A model generated the notes under the pieces. That model made no database searches. It was not told the DNA's origin and saw nothing but the letters and a program-made list of their open reading frames with translations. Both the position numbers and the translations under genes were made by a program. A DNA stretch of 64,000 nucleotides from Phytoseiulus persimilis (taxonomy: Eukaryota > Arthropoda > Arachnida > Mesostigmata > Phytoseiidae): the NCBI GenBank assembly GCA_037576195.1, contig CM075102.1:22564745-22628744 (forward strand), given 5' to 3'. This document shows positions 1 through 12,200 of the stretch, one piece after another (the stretch's first letter is position 1; the number at the start of each line of letters is the position of its first letter).

Positions 1-3000
1 TTGAGAGTCTCCGGGCGCAGCGCCGATGCAGAGTACTCGTACATCGGTCACAACTCCAGTTCGCCGATCGGATGACGCCAACGGCTGCCGAGTCACCACG
101 CACGTTGTACATATTTGGCCATGCAGCACGCCAATTACGAGTATTTTTCCCAGACCGATATGACGAGCATCCTCCGCTCCATCCCATCTTTGTTGTTCTA
201 TCGACTTTGGCTTCTTCGTTTTCCAGCGGTGGCCCGGAAAGCTCACTACCAGAAAATCAAGGTCGGTGTGCAGGTGCGTCGGGCTTGACTGGATGCTTGC
301 CTGCCTGTCTGTCTGGCTGGTCCGTCGGCACGGCGGTTGGACGCTTGCTTGGTCGGTCGGCCGGGCGGGCGGGCTAGCGGGCGGGCGGCACACGACGATT
401 CTCTGCGCAAACCACAAGGGGATAGAAACTTGTGCCGCTCAGATCCGGTCGGTGAGAAACCCGGTCTGATTGTGCCTTTGAGAGATTTTTCGGGGCCGCA
501 GTCACTGAAGAAATCCGACTGCGATGAGAAGCACTCCTTTCAACAATGGAGACCAAGGCTTCCGTGAGTGAGCGTAACCTGCCGTCGTATTTCACTTCAT
601 TTCAGACGGTCGAAGCCAGTCTTACTCTTCATGAGTCGCGTAGCGCGCAGTTCGGTGACTCGAACGATGAAGAAAAGGAAAAACTCCAGAAACAGGGCGC
701 TACGTAATTGGTCCCGTGGCAATTCGGTTTTTTCTTCATTCCGGCAAGCCGTTTCTGCCGGTGCGGCCGTCGCTACGCCATTGTGGATCGTGTTGAAGTT
801 AGGCTCGATTCACGCACCTGTGCTTCTTGCAAATCATTCCTACAACCGTCACCCAACAAAACTCGGTTCTAGGAGCCATATTTATGTCCACGGAGGCGGT
901 TGTTCCGCGCCGGTTCGGCAGAGGGTTCACTTCGTCCGCCTCTCGATCCTGGGTCGAAGCGGGTTGCCGTTCTTGCTCCGTAACCTGGTTCCCGAGAGGA
1001 AATTCGGCCTGAAGACGTTGCCTCGAGGGAATCGGTGAGACGGGCGACTCACCGGTCGCCTACCTTCCGCGAGCTTAGCTTTTCGGTTCGATGCCGGGTA
1101 TCGTCGCAAACGTTCGCGGCAACAGTTTGCGAAAGTTAGAAGATGGCCAAGTGACTGATTGGTCAGTTGGCTGGCATCGATCGCCACCGGTGCCGTGGAA
1201 TGCAGCGGTGGCGGCAGAAGCGGCGGCAACGACGACGAAGTCCTTTGTTTCGCGGTCAGTGACTCCAGGTGTGTCGTTCCCCATTGCTGTCTTCGCTGCT
1301 CCTGCTGGCAATGGGCAACTCCGCGAGTGCTGCTCCTGCGCCTACTATGAACTACTACCAGCGCACCATTCCAAGGGCTCAAAGCAAGCAAGCGAGCGAG
1401 CTACTGACTAAGCGGTCCGCTAGGTCGACACCTGCTCTGAAACCTGCTACACACATTCATGGCCCTCCGAGTGTTGTTTAGTGCTCCGAGCACCTGACAC
1501 ACTCCTCATCTGGGAATACACCCTGACCTTTGAATTTGGGCCCGTGTGTGAAAGAGACTTTCGGCCGGTAGCAACTCGGACCACGAACACTGTTACACCG
1601 TCACTGACCGTTGCGTCTCCGTGAGACCATTCGTTGGTTAAGAACAACGACGGCGGCGGCGGCCAGCGTTACGCCAGCTGGTCTTTGGCAAAGTCAAGAA
1701 GAAGCCCCTGTGTTTCGCGGCAATGCATCAAACAGTCGTCCTCGTTAAGTTCCAACGAACGAATCTCAAGATTTACTCTCCGGCGGTGGCTCCACTGCCG
1801 GACCTTCTGAACGAATCGGTTCGGAGTCCGCTCGATGGGGAGTCATCGTTATCAGCTCACTGTACACGACGAGTCAGATCTCTAGGAGTCGAACATCGTC
1901 TGACAAGAAAGTCACAAGCGCGAATTATTCTGCTCAGAGTACTGACCAGGTGGCTCTTCGACGGGCATTGCTGTTGCCTGTGCTGTACTATATGCATGCG
2001 TTCGTGTGCGTGTGTGTGTGTGTGTGTCGGTCGGTCGGTCTGCGAGAGCTCGAGTGGAGTTGGAGGGGACTGGGGCGAATCCAATTGAACAGGTGGAGCC
2101 CAAGGCCCTTAAGTGAGAAGCCAGATGGCGTCCCTTAGGGGCAAGATGAGTCACATTTCCCTCGCTGAATTATCTGAGTTGGTTCCGCAGATTACAGCGA
2201 CGCAACGAACACTTCCCCGGACCAAGAAGCCAGCCCTCGCTAGAGGATGACACACCAAAGAGCAGTACAACTCATACCGCCGTACAAATAGGAGTACGAG
2301 GCAATGGTTCCTCGCGCGTCGTAACGAACCGAAGATTTACGAAGCCACGCGAGCAGCTTCCGCGGATCAGCAGACAAGAGCAAACCGATATGCCCGCGAT
2401 TTTTGTTCTTTTATTTCGCCGATTCGGGTTCGATTCTGAGGACGATCAGTGGTTTGTCGACTTCTTTCAGAAAGACGCTTGCAAAGCACTCGTGGAATGA
2501 TCGCATAGGAGGACTAGGTCTCAATAGCAACGGCGGCGACGGCGATGACTGTGGCTACGACGATGATGAACTTTGGACGAGGAAGGTTTTGTAAACATTG
2601 CTCTATTTTGCTGTTCACACCGGTTCTGTGCGTTCTCTTCGTGGCTCTGCGGTTGACTCCGAGCGTCGGCTTGGCTCGCATTTCTGTCTGGAATTCGCAG
2701 CCGTGTTCTCGGCTACCTGATTGCGGTCACCTCCGATTTGCATCTGATTGAGCGGCGACGGCTGTGCCGGGAGACGACCGAGCCAGCCCGACGGACGGAC
2801 GGCCGAAAAACTCATAGAGCCGGCGATTGATGAACGAAGTTCCTTCAATTCGGCCAAGCCCTCCGAAGTTCGTGAGTGCCAAGCCTCGATTTGGGCAAGT
2901 CGATTCTGTAACGAACGAAGCGAACAGCGCCGAAGGAATCCCCGGTCTTGTGGCAGGAAAACTCGGTGAACTCGATGGAGAAAAAGCCGAGCCAAGTCAC

Positions 3001-5868
3001 GAAGGAGAAAGCCGGCGAGAGAACTATCCGGTGGCCTCCAAACGGTGGTCTCGACATCGTCCGTCGCGAGCTGATACGGGGAGGTACCAACGCCCTCGAC
3101 CGCAGACAATTCTTCCGTTATCGAATCAATGATAAAGGCGGCAGAGACGACGGCAAATCTTGGAGCCTCAATCAGTCACTCGCGGCGACCCCCGGTCACG
3201 GCTGTAGCGCACATCATGCTTTCTTTTTTCCGGCACAGATCCGCGTCGAGCGCAGCTCCTATCCATCGGAAACATCGGGACTTCACCACATAGCGCCACG
3301 AAGAGGCAAGTCATCACCCCATCCTGTCATGCCAACGACGAGCTGCTGGGACGGAACAAACTCACCAGCGCTGTAGCCAGCCAGCATGCCAATCCTCATG
3401 TTAGCGTAACGTCATAGCAATGTTCTCCCGTTCGTAGCGTGAGTACGCGTTCACGTTTCTCATCGACATGGAGAGCTCAGATTCATTGTTACATCCAGCT
3501 TTTCCCCAGCTCTCTCAACACAAGTCATCCAGAATCGCTTCCAGACTCACGTTTAGTTGGCGGTTCCGCGGACCCGGGACCACTGTGTAAGTCACCGTTG
3601 AACTTCGGTGATTATCACGAAACGAACTCACAACAATAACTAGTCGCTGGCAATTCGTGCCCAAAGTTCTATTTCAAAAGGCCTAAACGTCACGAGCAGC
3701 TGGCCGTGATGCCGATGTGCTGTTCGCCAGTTTCGGAATGAGGTGGCCGTAGCACCATTCAATGACGACTACACGAAGCTCTGGTGTGCTGCCCACGAAC
3801 GGGGGAGAGAAACAGGGAGCACACGAGAGAAACTCGCACCAGTTAGGAAAGGGATTTGGGACGCATTTTTGGCGCTAGACGGCGCTTCGCTCAATGCACT
3901 ACGGATGTATGCACAGAATCTGTCTTCTAAAACCATACGTCGAGCGACGACGATCTTTGCCGGGAGTTGATATTTTTTTGCAACGAGCGTGCACTCCACA
4001 GGCATCATGCCGAGCATGGCTCCCGCGGGAGCGTTTTATCGTCACCTTCCGCCACAGTTTTCTGTTCATTGACCTATCGGAGGAACGATCACGCGGAGCA
4101 ATGAATTTGAGGAGACGAATGAATCCGCCTGAGCAGGATTTGAGAGAATCGAGTTTCACATCTTCAATCGATCTCTGACAGTTTGTTTTTCGGAGATCCA
4201 CCCTTTCTCTCAAGTTACGCATCAACCGGAACCATCGCTCCCGGAGAGCTAACATGGAGCGGTTCGGTCCCTCCGAGATATCGCAAGTGGGACAAGTCAA
4301 GCATTTCGGTGTTTCCGAAAACACCGCGATGGTCTCAAAACTCTCCAGCGGGACAGTCTGGCAGAGTCAATGTGAGTGTCCCACGACGAAACGGAACTGG
4401 TTTTCGGTAACAGCAACATGGTGGAGATGCCTCCGTCCACATTGCCGGAGGACACCACAATCTTGCGAGATTCTCGGATTGTGAAACCGCTCCTCCTGTT
4501 CCCACTTCGCTCGCTCGTCGGGGTATTCCGTCGTATCGTCGAAGCCTGGTACTCCACACGGTCAGGATGAACCAAACGCGAATTTTGAATCGTTTTCTCG
4601 GAGTCCAAGCTCGAACGAAGTCATCAGTTCCGATTCCACGGGAATGATGGATTCAAACCCTTACCTCAGAAGGTGATCGCGGTGCCTCCATCGTGATTGG
4701 AAACAGTCGAGATTCTTGGGTCTGGTTTGTGTCACTGGGAGCGGAGGTTGTCACCGCTCGAGAGGTTCTGTTTAGGAGACATCAGGAGAACGAACTGAGG
4801 AGAGCAGAAGAGGAGGGTAAGGTAGTGGGCATGCCCTCCCACCGATCGACAGCCGCGCCAAAATTCGAACTTCACCCGTGTCCTACCCCCGAACGGGGAA
4901 CCCTGCTGTCCTGAAACGTGGAGGCTGTTCGGATGTCCCACTTCTTCTCTCCATTTCCTCTCTCGCACTGTCGACGTCTCCAGCGCATCCCTGTTCGGGC
5001 GACGTTGTCGCAGTGATGGAGCGAAATGACCCCGAAAAGAGTCGACCGATCAAGGAGTACACTCAAGCGATTGGCATATGCCGCATCATGATCTCAGAAG
5101 TGAGTGTTTTCTTCTCCGACAAAAACGGGCTGTGACGACACAACTCGGTCCACACACGATCGTTACAATAGAACATCGAGGAACAGGCGGACGCACGGAC
5201 AAATCCGAAATCGGTGCTTTAGCTGTTCGTCCATCTGCCGGATCGAATTGGGTGGCAAAGAATTCTGACTGCGGACACCCAAAGTCGTGGGCGCCAGATG
5301 GAATCACCATTGTAACTCGACCACCCAGCCGCGAACTTCAAAGACTTCGGAACAACCTCATCGAGTCATCGGCTATGCCGCTCGCCATCAGCTCCGACTT
5401 CACGGCTGTTCGGCCCGTGAAATCTCCGACGAGGTTGCGCGCTCATTACCGTGAGAATGCATCGTTCGCCACACTCGACGTACGGGTGAGATTAACTTTG
5501 GCGGATGAGCGAGCGAACAGCAATAATTTGCACAAAGGATAACGATTTCTGACTCTACCAGACCTGTTTGTGCACGCAAAGAGAAAACTTAAATTTGTTT
5601 ATCCATGCTTTCTTCATTATTATCGGTTCGCGATTCCGTGCTCTCCGCCGTTCTGTGGTTCCCTGGCGTGCGGTTATCATTGTCAGGGAGATGGAGCTAG
5701 ATCATATCGCCTTCCCCCGCGAAGGCGTGGGAAACGCAAGCTGTTGCAGTGACTGTGGGAGCCAACAGCTGTAGCAGCTGGTCCCGAGTGCGAACAAGTG
5801 ATTGCTTCATGAGGGACTGCCCGAGTCACCTTCCAAATTAACAGCGGAGCAAGCAAGGTGTCAATGGT
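1..5868. other. No gene recognised (intergenic or intronic)
   Basis: I see no exon here that is both bounded by splice sites and recognisable as protein. Several frames are open at once on both strands for 60-160 codons, which fits the CpG-rich, stop-poor base composition more than real coding. There are simple repeats, including GGCGGG/TCGG-rich stretches near 290-390 and a TG/TCGG run near 2,010. The region could hold promoters, noncoding exons or introns of a gene starting outside the window. Confidence 0.5.
2004..2040. repeat. (TG)n followed by (TCGG)n microsatellite
   Basis: About nine TG dinucleotides run directly into three to four copies of TCGG. It is a simple-sequence repeat with no coding meaning. 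Confidence 0.9.
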
Positions 5869-5874
5869 TTTTAT
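5869..5874 (-). terminator. AATAAA signal of the VWC gene
   Basis: On the minus strand this reads AATAAA and lies 109 nt beyond the stop codon of the VWC gene. It supports that stop being the real end of the transcript. Confidence 0.6.
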
Positions 5875-5982
5875 TCATGGTTCCAAATGCGGTGGAAACG
5901 ACTCCTTCTCCGACGCGATCCCCCGATTTCCATGGATGGAGTCGTGGAATCGACCACCTCTGATGATCATCGTGGACGAAAA

Positions 5983-6728
5983 TTACTTTCTGAGAGTTGC
6001 GGTTGGTTCACCGATCTCTTTGACTGTAGAGGGCAGACGAGCACATCTTCTAGGTCTACATTCTATTCCACCCTCCCCGCACTCGCAGACCTGACAAGCG
6101 GACGGGAACGATTTCTCCCCCAGAGGAATGAACTTCCCTTGGAGATAACAATTCGTCTCTGCTGATCGGGATCTTTCTTCTGAGTCGGAGGTCGAACTAT
6201 TCAGGGATGTCCCTACGTCGTAGGTGTCTGGAAAATGGAGGACCAAGGTTTTTTCCTAGTCACGATTGAACGGTTCGCTGCTTGATCACGATTGCAAGGA
6301 CTGAATGAAGAGAGTGCAGGAGCTCGAACTTCACGGGATCGATGGAGCGTCCCGATCTTCACGATTTACTCTTACCACATTCGTATCGCGGACAGCAGTA
6401 GCCCTCGATGGCCACCTCTTGGCATCCTTGAACTGGAGGGGGACAGGGTTGGGCCAGGCACAAGACAGACTCCCTATAGCACAAACAGTACTCGCAAGGA
6501 TTTCTCGAGATGATCCGTTCTCCGGTGTTGAACGCGCGTCCTTCATGTACGCACTCTGGGGAACCGTACGAGCCACGCTCAGAGATGCTCAAGGGTACTC
6601 GAGAATCTCGATGAATGCGCTGTGTTCACGCGAGAAACCATATTTCCTATTTGAAGACCATCGGAGTACTCACGACTGAAGGCGACCGGTGCCAGAAACA
6701 AATTCAGCAGCAGGAGCGCGCAAGTCAT
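5983..6728 (-). CDS. Small secreted protein with VWC (von Willebrand factor C) domain
   Basis: Three exons (6728-6674, 6597-6376, 6158-5983) join in phase to give 150 residues. Residues 1-18 form a typical signal peptide (MTCALLLLNLFLAPVAFS). Residues 34-92 hold a complete ten-cysteine VWC module: Cys 34, 53, 56, 58, 65, 70, 77, 86, 87 and 92. A second module begins at Cys96 with the expected C-x2-C-x-C core, but the protein stops before the CCxxC half. VWC proteins are extracellular and many bind BMP-type growth factors; that role is only inference here. The last donor (GTAAGA) and acceptor (CAGCAG) are good. The first intron ends at a weak CGAG acceptor, chosen because the phases agree. A polyadenylation signal follows. 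It is the most downstream of three consecutive minus-strand genes. Confidence 0.75.
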
Positions 6729-7056
6729 TTTGTGATTGCGCGAGCAGAAAAGGTTGAGCTTCAAATGCGTTCTTGAGCTGTTCGCTTCGTTTAGTGGTGA
6801 TCGTAGGAAGAAATCAAGGGAGACGAAACTGAGAGAGACTGACTGATGACATCGTGACTTTCCACAAAGTTTTTCCCCCACAAATCACCACGCGGTCAAA
6901 GATTCCGATGTACAATTGGATGGTGAGCTCACTACAAAAGTCTGAGTCGACGGAAGAATTCATCGACTGCGAACGCCAAAGGTCCCGAAACCGAGAGGGT
7001 GCAAGGAGAGCCACAAATGTGTAACTGAGAATTGATGATCGAAGCAACCGGGATCG

Positions 7057-7062
7057 TTTATT
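7057..7062 (-). terminator. AATAAA signal of the Hop2 gene
   Basis: Reads AATAAA on the minus strand, 77 nt past the Hop2 stop codon. Confidence 0.65.
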
Positions 7063-7138
7063 TTAATACATGGATATAGTGAGAATAATGCACCGTTTCA
7101 CGAGTTCGTACCGGCGTTCCTTCTGATTTTGACATATT

Positions 7139-8144
7139 TTAAGCCACGTCCAACTCCACACCGACTTCTTCTAAAAGATCCGTTTTCCCTCCAGGATAGT
7201 TCTCGAGGAGTACGTTCAGCACGTCAGTGCAAATTTTCTTCCGCTTCCCCAACTCCTTCGTAAGGAAATCTTTCTGTTTCAACAAGGTCTCACGCTGCGC
7301 AGAATCGACCTTGCGCTCCTCTGCAAAGGAGCTCCACTTGATAATCCAAAACAGAGGTCACCCAAAACGTTTACTGGTATGAGCGACAAAGCTTTCGACT
7401 AGCTGCAAGTGAGCTTCACGTAGGGAACGTACCTCTTGGCTCCAAATGTCTCACTTTTGTCTGCAATAGTTCGTTCAGGTTTCTGTAGCGCATGATTTTA
7501 TGACGACAGTCTGCCATGGACATGCTGTTGGTCAACTTCTCCAGCTGGCCCTCTAGCTCTTTCAAATGCCGTGTTCTCTCCTGAAAGCGTGTACCGCTCT
7601 CGTGAGCTTTCACAACATCACGCTGTTCCTTCAATGGCCCGCATGGTATGACGCTCCGGGTAGTCAAAGGAGGAACAATGCTTGTGTTTTCAACCAACCG
7701 AAATTTCATCCTTGAGAGATTCGATTTCTCGATCTATTGCCGCTAAATCTTCGTCTGTGGGTGCAACTTCATTCTTCTGAGACGCGTAGTAGATCTTCTG
7801 CTTACCATAAGCTTTCTCGGTGACTTCTCCGGACTCAACCAACGAATCCAAATCCCGCTGTAGAGCTGCTTTCCCTATGACTGTACAGAAAATTAATTGG
7901 TTGAAATCAGGGTACCTCGTCTACTCTGCTCGCGCCCCACTTTCGCGCGGATTCGAATCCGATAGTCATGACTAGAACCTCGTCATACTTGTCCATCCTC
8001 GAACCGATCTCAAGCTCTACGAAAGTGGATTCAAGGTTTCTCCAGTTGGATACCTTTGTGAAGATTGTTGAAGATATCTGTCGAGCTATACGGTCGGTTC
8101 TGCTCCTTGAGATAATCCAGGACGGTTTTGGCCGTGGGATCCAT
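7139..8144 (-). CDS. PSMC3IP: Hop2 / PSMC3IP homologue, meiotic recombination cofactor
   Basis: Four exons (8144-8054, 7880-7699, 7628-7455, 7336-7139) total 645 nt in phase and encode 214 residues, close to the 217 of human PSMC3IP. In other animals Hop2 forms a heterodimer with Mnd1 that stimulates the recombinases DMC1 and RAD51 in meiosis. The N-terminal winged helix carries the family signature EQNRPYSS at residues 14-21 and later YGKQKIYY. The middle is a charged coiled coil. The C-terminus keeps LLENYPGGKTDLLEEVGVE, matching the family's conserved end. The start codon immediately precedes the winged helix, as in relatives. Two acceptors (ATTGAAG at 7629 and ATCAAG at 7337) lack a strong pyrimidine tract but are the only ones that keep frame and alignment. 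I see no Mnd1 in the window. Confidence 0.9.
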
Positions 8145-9207
8145 CTCTACTTGAGGCACAAGAGAACACACTCGGTCAGCTGCGGTTATTGAACGATTGT
8201 ATACCAAATACAGCTGACGACATCGCTTCGAGTGGCGGGATGCCGAAGTGCAATGCGAGTTTATTTTGTTGCAACCGGATCCACGTCGCGTCGTCGATCT
8301 GGTTCTCGCGCGAAGCGTCTCGATTTCTCGTAACAAGGACGATCTGATAACGCTGGGATTCGCTTTGTTTAGGTATTCGGCTCACCGATGTGTGCCAAGG
8401 CAAGGAGGAAAAAATTGAGTTCTGGCAGGGTGCTGCTTGGGTAATAGCTGCTGAGGAGGAAGAACACTGTAATCTGCTTTTTGACTCATTCCCGAGAGCG
8501 TCAAAATTCCGGTGGGCCAGCTATCGCAGCTACTGAAGTTGGAACGAGACGAGTCAATCGTTCTCGAGAACCTGATTTGCTACCCGATCAAGAAAAACAT
8601 TCAGTTGAGAAAGCCAGTCGTCACTGGACGCAAGGTTTTACGGAATCGAAATCAAGCTTGAGAAGGTCGTGAATGACCATGCCTCGGATTGCCATGGATC
8701 GACGGTTGCACGGTTACCCCGTCTCGGGGTGGAACTCCATTTCACGAGGAAGGGCTCCATTTCGATAATGAAAATAAAGATTCTTCGGCAGACAATAACT
8801 CGATAGACTTTATAATATATTCGAATACGGAGTATTCATCCTCGTTTCCGGAATTCCTCCTTTCAGCTCCATCGGGCTCGGAATTCACGACAAAAACCCC
8901 GTGTCTTATTCTAGTCATCACGGTAGCGTTCGTTTTAGTATCCGAGGTCCTGATGGTTCGTCATACACGGTAAAACGGCGCAGTTGAAAGAAGCGAGAAA
9001 GATACACGAATTCAATCCGCCACGGCGCATACACAGGAGTGTACCGACTCGAGCACACGAGTAAACATACATATATATTCGTCCCTCCGTACAATCCGAT
9101 TTCGGAAGTATTCACAGCGTTCGTCGGGGAAGTCGAAATATTTGTAAACATTGCACCGTTTCTTGCCTGAGCAGCGGCACTGAATCGAAATTGTATTTAA
9201 ACATTAT
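8145..9207. other. No gene recognised between Hop2 and the PP2C-like gene
   Basis: This interval should contain the promoter and 5' UTR of Hop2 and the 3' UTR of the PP2C-like gene, both on the minus strand. I see no coding exon and no clear minus-strand AATAAA for the upstream gene. AT-rich patches occur near 8,770-8,840. Confidence 0.5.
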
Positions 9208-12200
9208 TCAAATCGTGGATTCGAAATTACAAAGCGGAGCGCTCTTCTTGCCCTCCGCGGTCGATGGTTTCGACGACGATGCAGCTGCGGTTCTCGCTGT
9301 CGTCGTAGGTTTCCTCGAGAGGTCCGCGTTACCGTTGCTTCTCTTCGAAGAGCTTGAGGCCGTGGTCGACGAGGAGTTGTTGTTTTTTTCGGGCGTGCGT
9401 GTCTCCGAGGGCGCGGGCGATTCGAAGAATGCTTTCCGTGCGTCCGCTATTGACTTCTTCATCGGCGTTGTCTTCGCTGACGGCGTCTTGTGATGGTTGC
9501 CCAAGCGTACGGCGCAGAGAGAGGCATGATCTAACTTTCCCGGAACGAGAGCAAGCTTTTGGCACACTCTTTGACGTCGTTCCTGGAACGGGAGAAAATT
9601 TATGACCTCATCGGACATGCATTCATTCGTGATTTATTCGAGAACTTCTCGAGACTCCGAGGGAGGCGCTCGAACCCTTCTGTCGCTTCTGAGAAACATA
9701 CCCTATTTGTGCACTGCTCGTCTTTGTAGAGTTCAGGGTCCTCGAGAATTCTACGTTTGGCCATGGTCAGTCTTGTGGCAAACTCGACCATTCTCTCACA
9801 AACTTCTCGTGAAGTTTTGACTGGGTCTTCGTCGTTACCCCCTACCCCTTTGCGCAGGAGATCCTCCATCCTCAGAAGAGTCAGGGCATGTCTTTGGTGT
9901 GCTTCAACGACGGGAAGATGACTCTGAAAACGAAGCATAGTGAAATCTCGATACAAGTGTATCTCCTCGTTTCCTCCCTTGAGATCGCTCGCGGCTAACA
10001 CAATTTGCCAAGTTCCACGGTCTTTAACGAGTCTCTACCTTTTCGCTTGCTGATGCGATCCTGTGGCTGGCGGATCTTTTCACACTGGCGGAAGTTCCCC
10101 GGTGACCAGAAGACTTTTCCCGGTTTCGGTCTTCTGCGCCGGTGCCAACTTTCTTCGCCAATGCGAACTTGCCAACAACGGGATCGAAGTTGTCCGAGAT
10201 GCCATCCGAAGTAAGGAAAACTATATCGCCTTCTTCCGCCAACGTCAGAGACACGGTCAGGTTGTTCAGCTCAGGATTCTTTCCATCGACGGGGCCCAGC
10301 GCACCGAGCGCGTCACGCATGTCTCGCATTGAATAAATATCATGCGAACCTGGAACAAAAATGATCGATCGCGTGAGAACTGCGCTCCCAACTCGCAGTG
10401 ACAGTTCGTTACGGCAAACCTGCGTTCGCGAGGCACGGCGCAGGTTCTCCCATCCTGTCGAAGAGTTGACGCTTTCGGACCGACAAAACGGAGTCTGACT
10501 GCGGACTCGCCTCATCCAAAGTTAACGCACCGAGGCGCACCCTTGATCCAAGAGCTGTGACGTTTCTTAGAGTTCACTGACTCGCTCAGAGGGGCTTCAG
10601 ATCGTCGGTTTCAACGGCCTACCAGCCCCGTGCGAAGCATGAGATCGATACCCAATCAAATCGGTACATCAGATTACGTTGCTTGACATTGATCGCTGAG
10701 CTCCCAACCGAGCTGCTGTTACACTTCGAATTCACTTGAGGTTGGAGCTCGCCATACGACTACTCCAACATAGATCATCCCGACATGGGGAATGACGCAA
10801 CCACTGCCTACTCACCCAATGTGACTTCGCGAACTCCGTGTTTTTCGTTGAAGACGTACGCGAACGAGTCGCCCACGTTGCACACGCAAACAGCAAAGCG
10901 CCCATCTTCGAGTGGACAAATCACAGAAGCGCATAACGTCGTCAGGAGAGCGTCCTTCTCGAGAATGAGATTGTGAGCTGCTTCGAAGGAGCGCAGAAGA
11001 CAAACGAATACATCCAACGTCGACGAAACGTTATGTGCGCCAGCGAACAAGGCCCTGAAAAGCGACGATAAATCATCTTGGTTAGTAGCTTCCAACGATC
11101 GGGCTTTCGCGGCTATCCATGGGGACAACTGACACTCTGCGCGGAGCTCCGGCTCGCGTTCTTATGGGCTGTGTGAGCTCCGCACCACGAGCGCAGCCCA
11201 AGGCTTTGTACGCGGCTGAGTAGCTCGCCGGCGGTGCGCTGAGCCGTGGGCGCCCTCGATCCGCCCCATTCGACGAGCTGCCCGGATGACTCAAACTCGG
11301 AACCCTCGTAAGATCGTCCCGAAGCTCGCAAGATGATCACTGGCTTCCAATCCGATGTTTCCGCTCCGCAGTTTTCCCCGGGTACTTTTTTTTATCGGTG
11401 TCCGCTCATTCTCCGCATGGGGCGCGTCCCTCGAACCAAACTCACGCGGCGGAAGCATCCCGAATTTCTCCTGAATCTTTGCATGATTTTCCGCGTCTAT
11501 TTCCCTCCTCAGTTCAATGCCCCCACTAGGTCGACAGCCTCTCTAGCGTGACTGGGCAGTCCCCTCGCGTTTGGTGTCGACTTGGAAGGGAGGAAACGAA
11601 TCATTTGGTGTTAAAAACCTATTAAACTGAGTGTTCGCGGGTAACAAAACGTTCGTCGGACAGTCAACGACGAACGCATCAGCTGAGACCCGCTTTCTCG
11701 GTGGGCACGAGAGCGACGGGAAGCGAAGAAGGATTGTCCCGTCAGCATTCATTGATATTGAGTGCAAGGAATTTCAAAGAAAGCTTCAAGAGGGGCCCGT
11801 GCCACTTCACCCAAGAGCTCTAGCCGGAGCTGGTGGCGGAGCCGGGCTGGCGGCCCCAAAACGAACCAGCGGATGGACCCAATATTCTCTTATGTTTCGC
11901 GGACGGAGAAGCCAAGAGAGCAACCCGAATGGAAAACGGATGTTTCCCAACCAGCCGGCTGTGCCATATTTTTTCGATCGGTGCGAACGGCTGGCGGGAT
12001 CGTAACACAAGCTTTTATTATTGGACAGTTTCCATCCCATTGATGCAGATGTCACGTAGTGCGGGAACACACTGTTGAGGCAACAGCCCTGAAACTCTCG
12101 AGGGAGAGGCGAATGACGTTCCGCATTCCGAATTAAAACCTTGTGCGGGACCGGTCTCCGCGCTATAGCCATTTGGAAAGTTGTCAACGCGAAGAATAGA

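Noticed and set aside
2420-2445. GGTTCGATTC, resembling a tRNA T-arm
   Set aside because: The flanking bases do not pair into a T-stem, and no D-arm or anticodon arm is visible upstream.
1-5800. Many overlapping open frames of 60-156 codons on both strands
   Set aside because: All frames are open in the same places, none has a domain, signal peptide or consistent splice sites. This fits stop-poor CpG-rich sequence.
7905-7965. GGATTCGAATCC, resembling a tRNA B box
   Set aside because: It is a short palindrome inside a Hop2 intron; no cloverleaf can be drawn around it.
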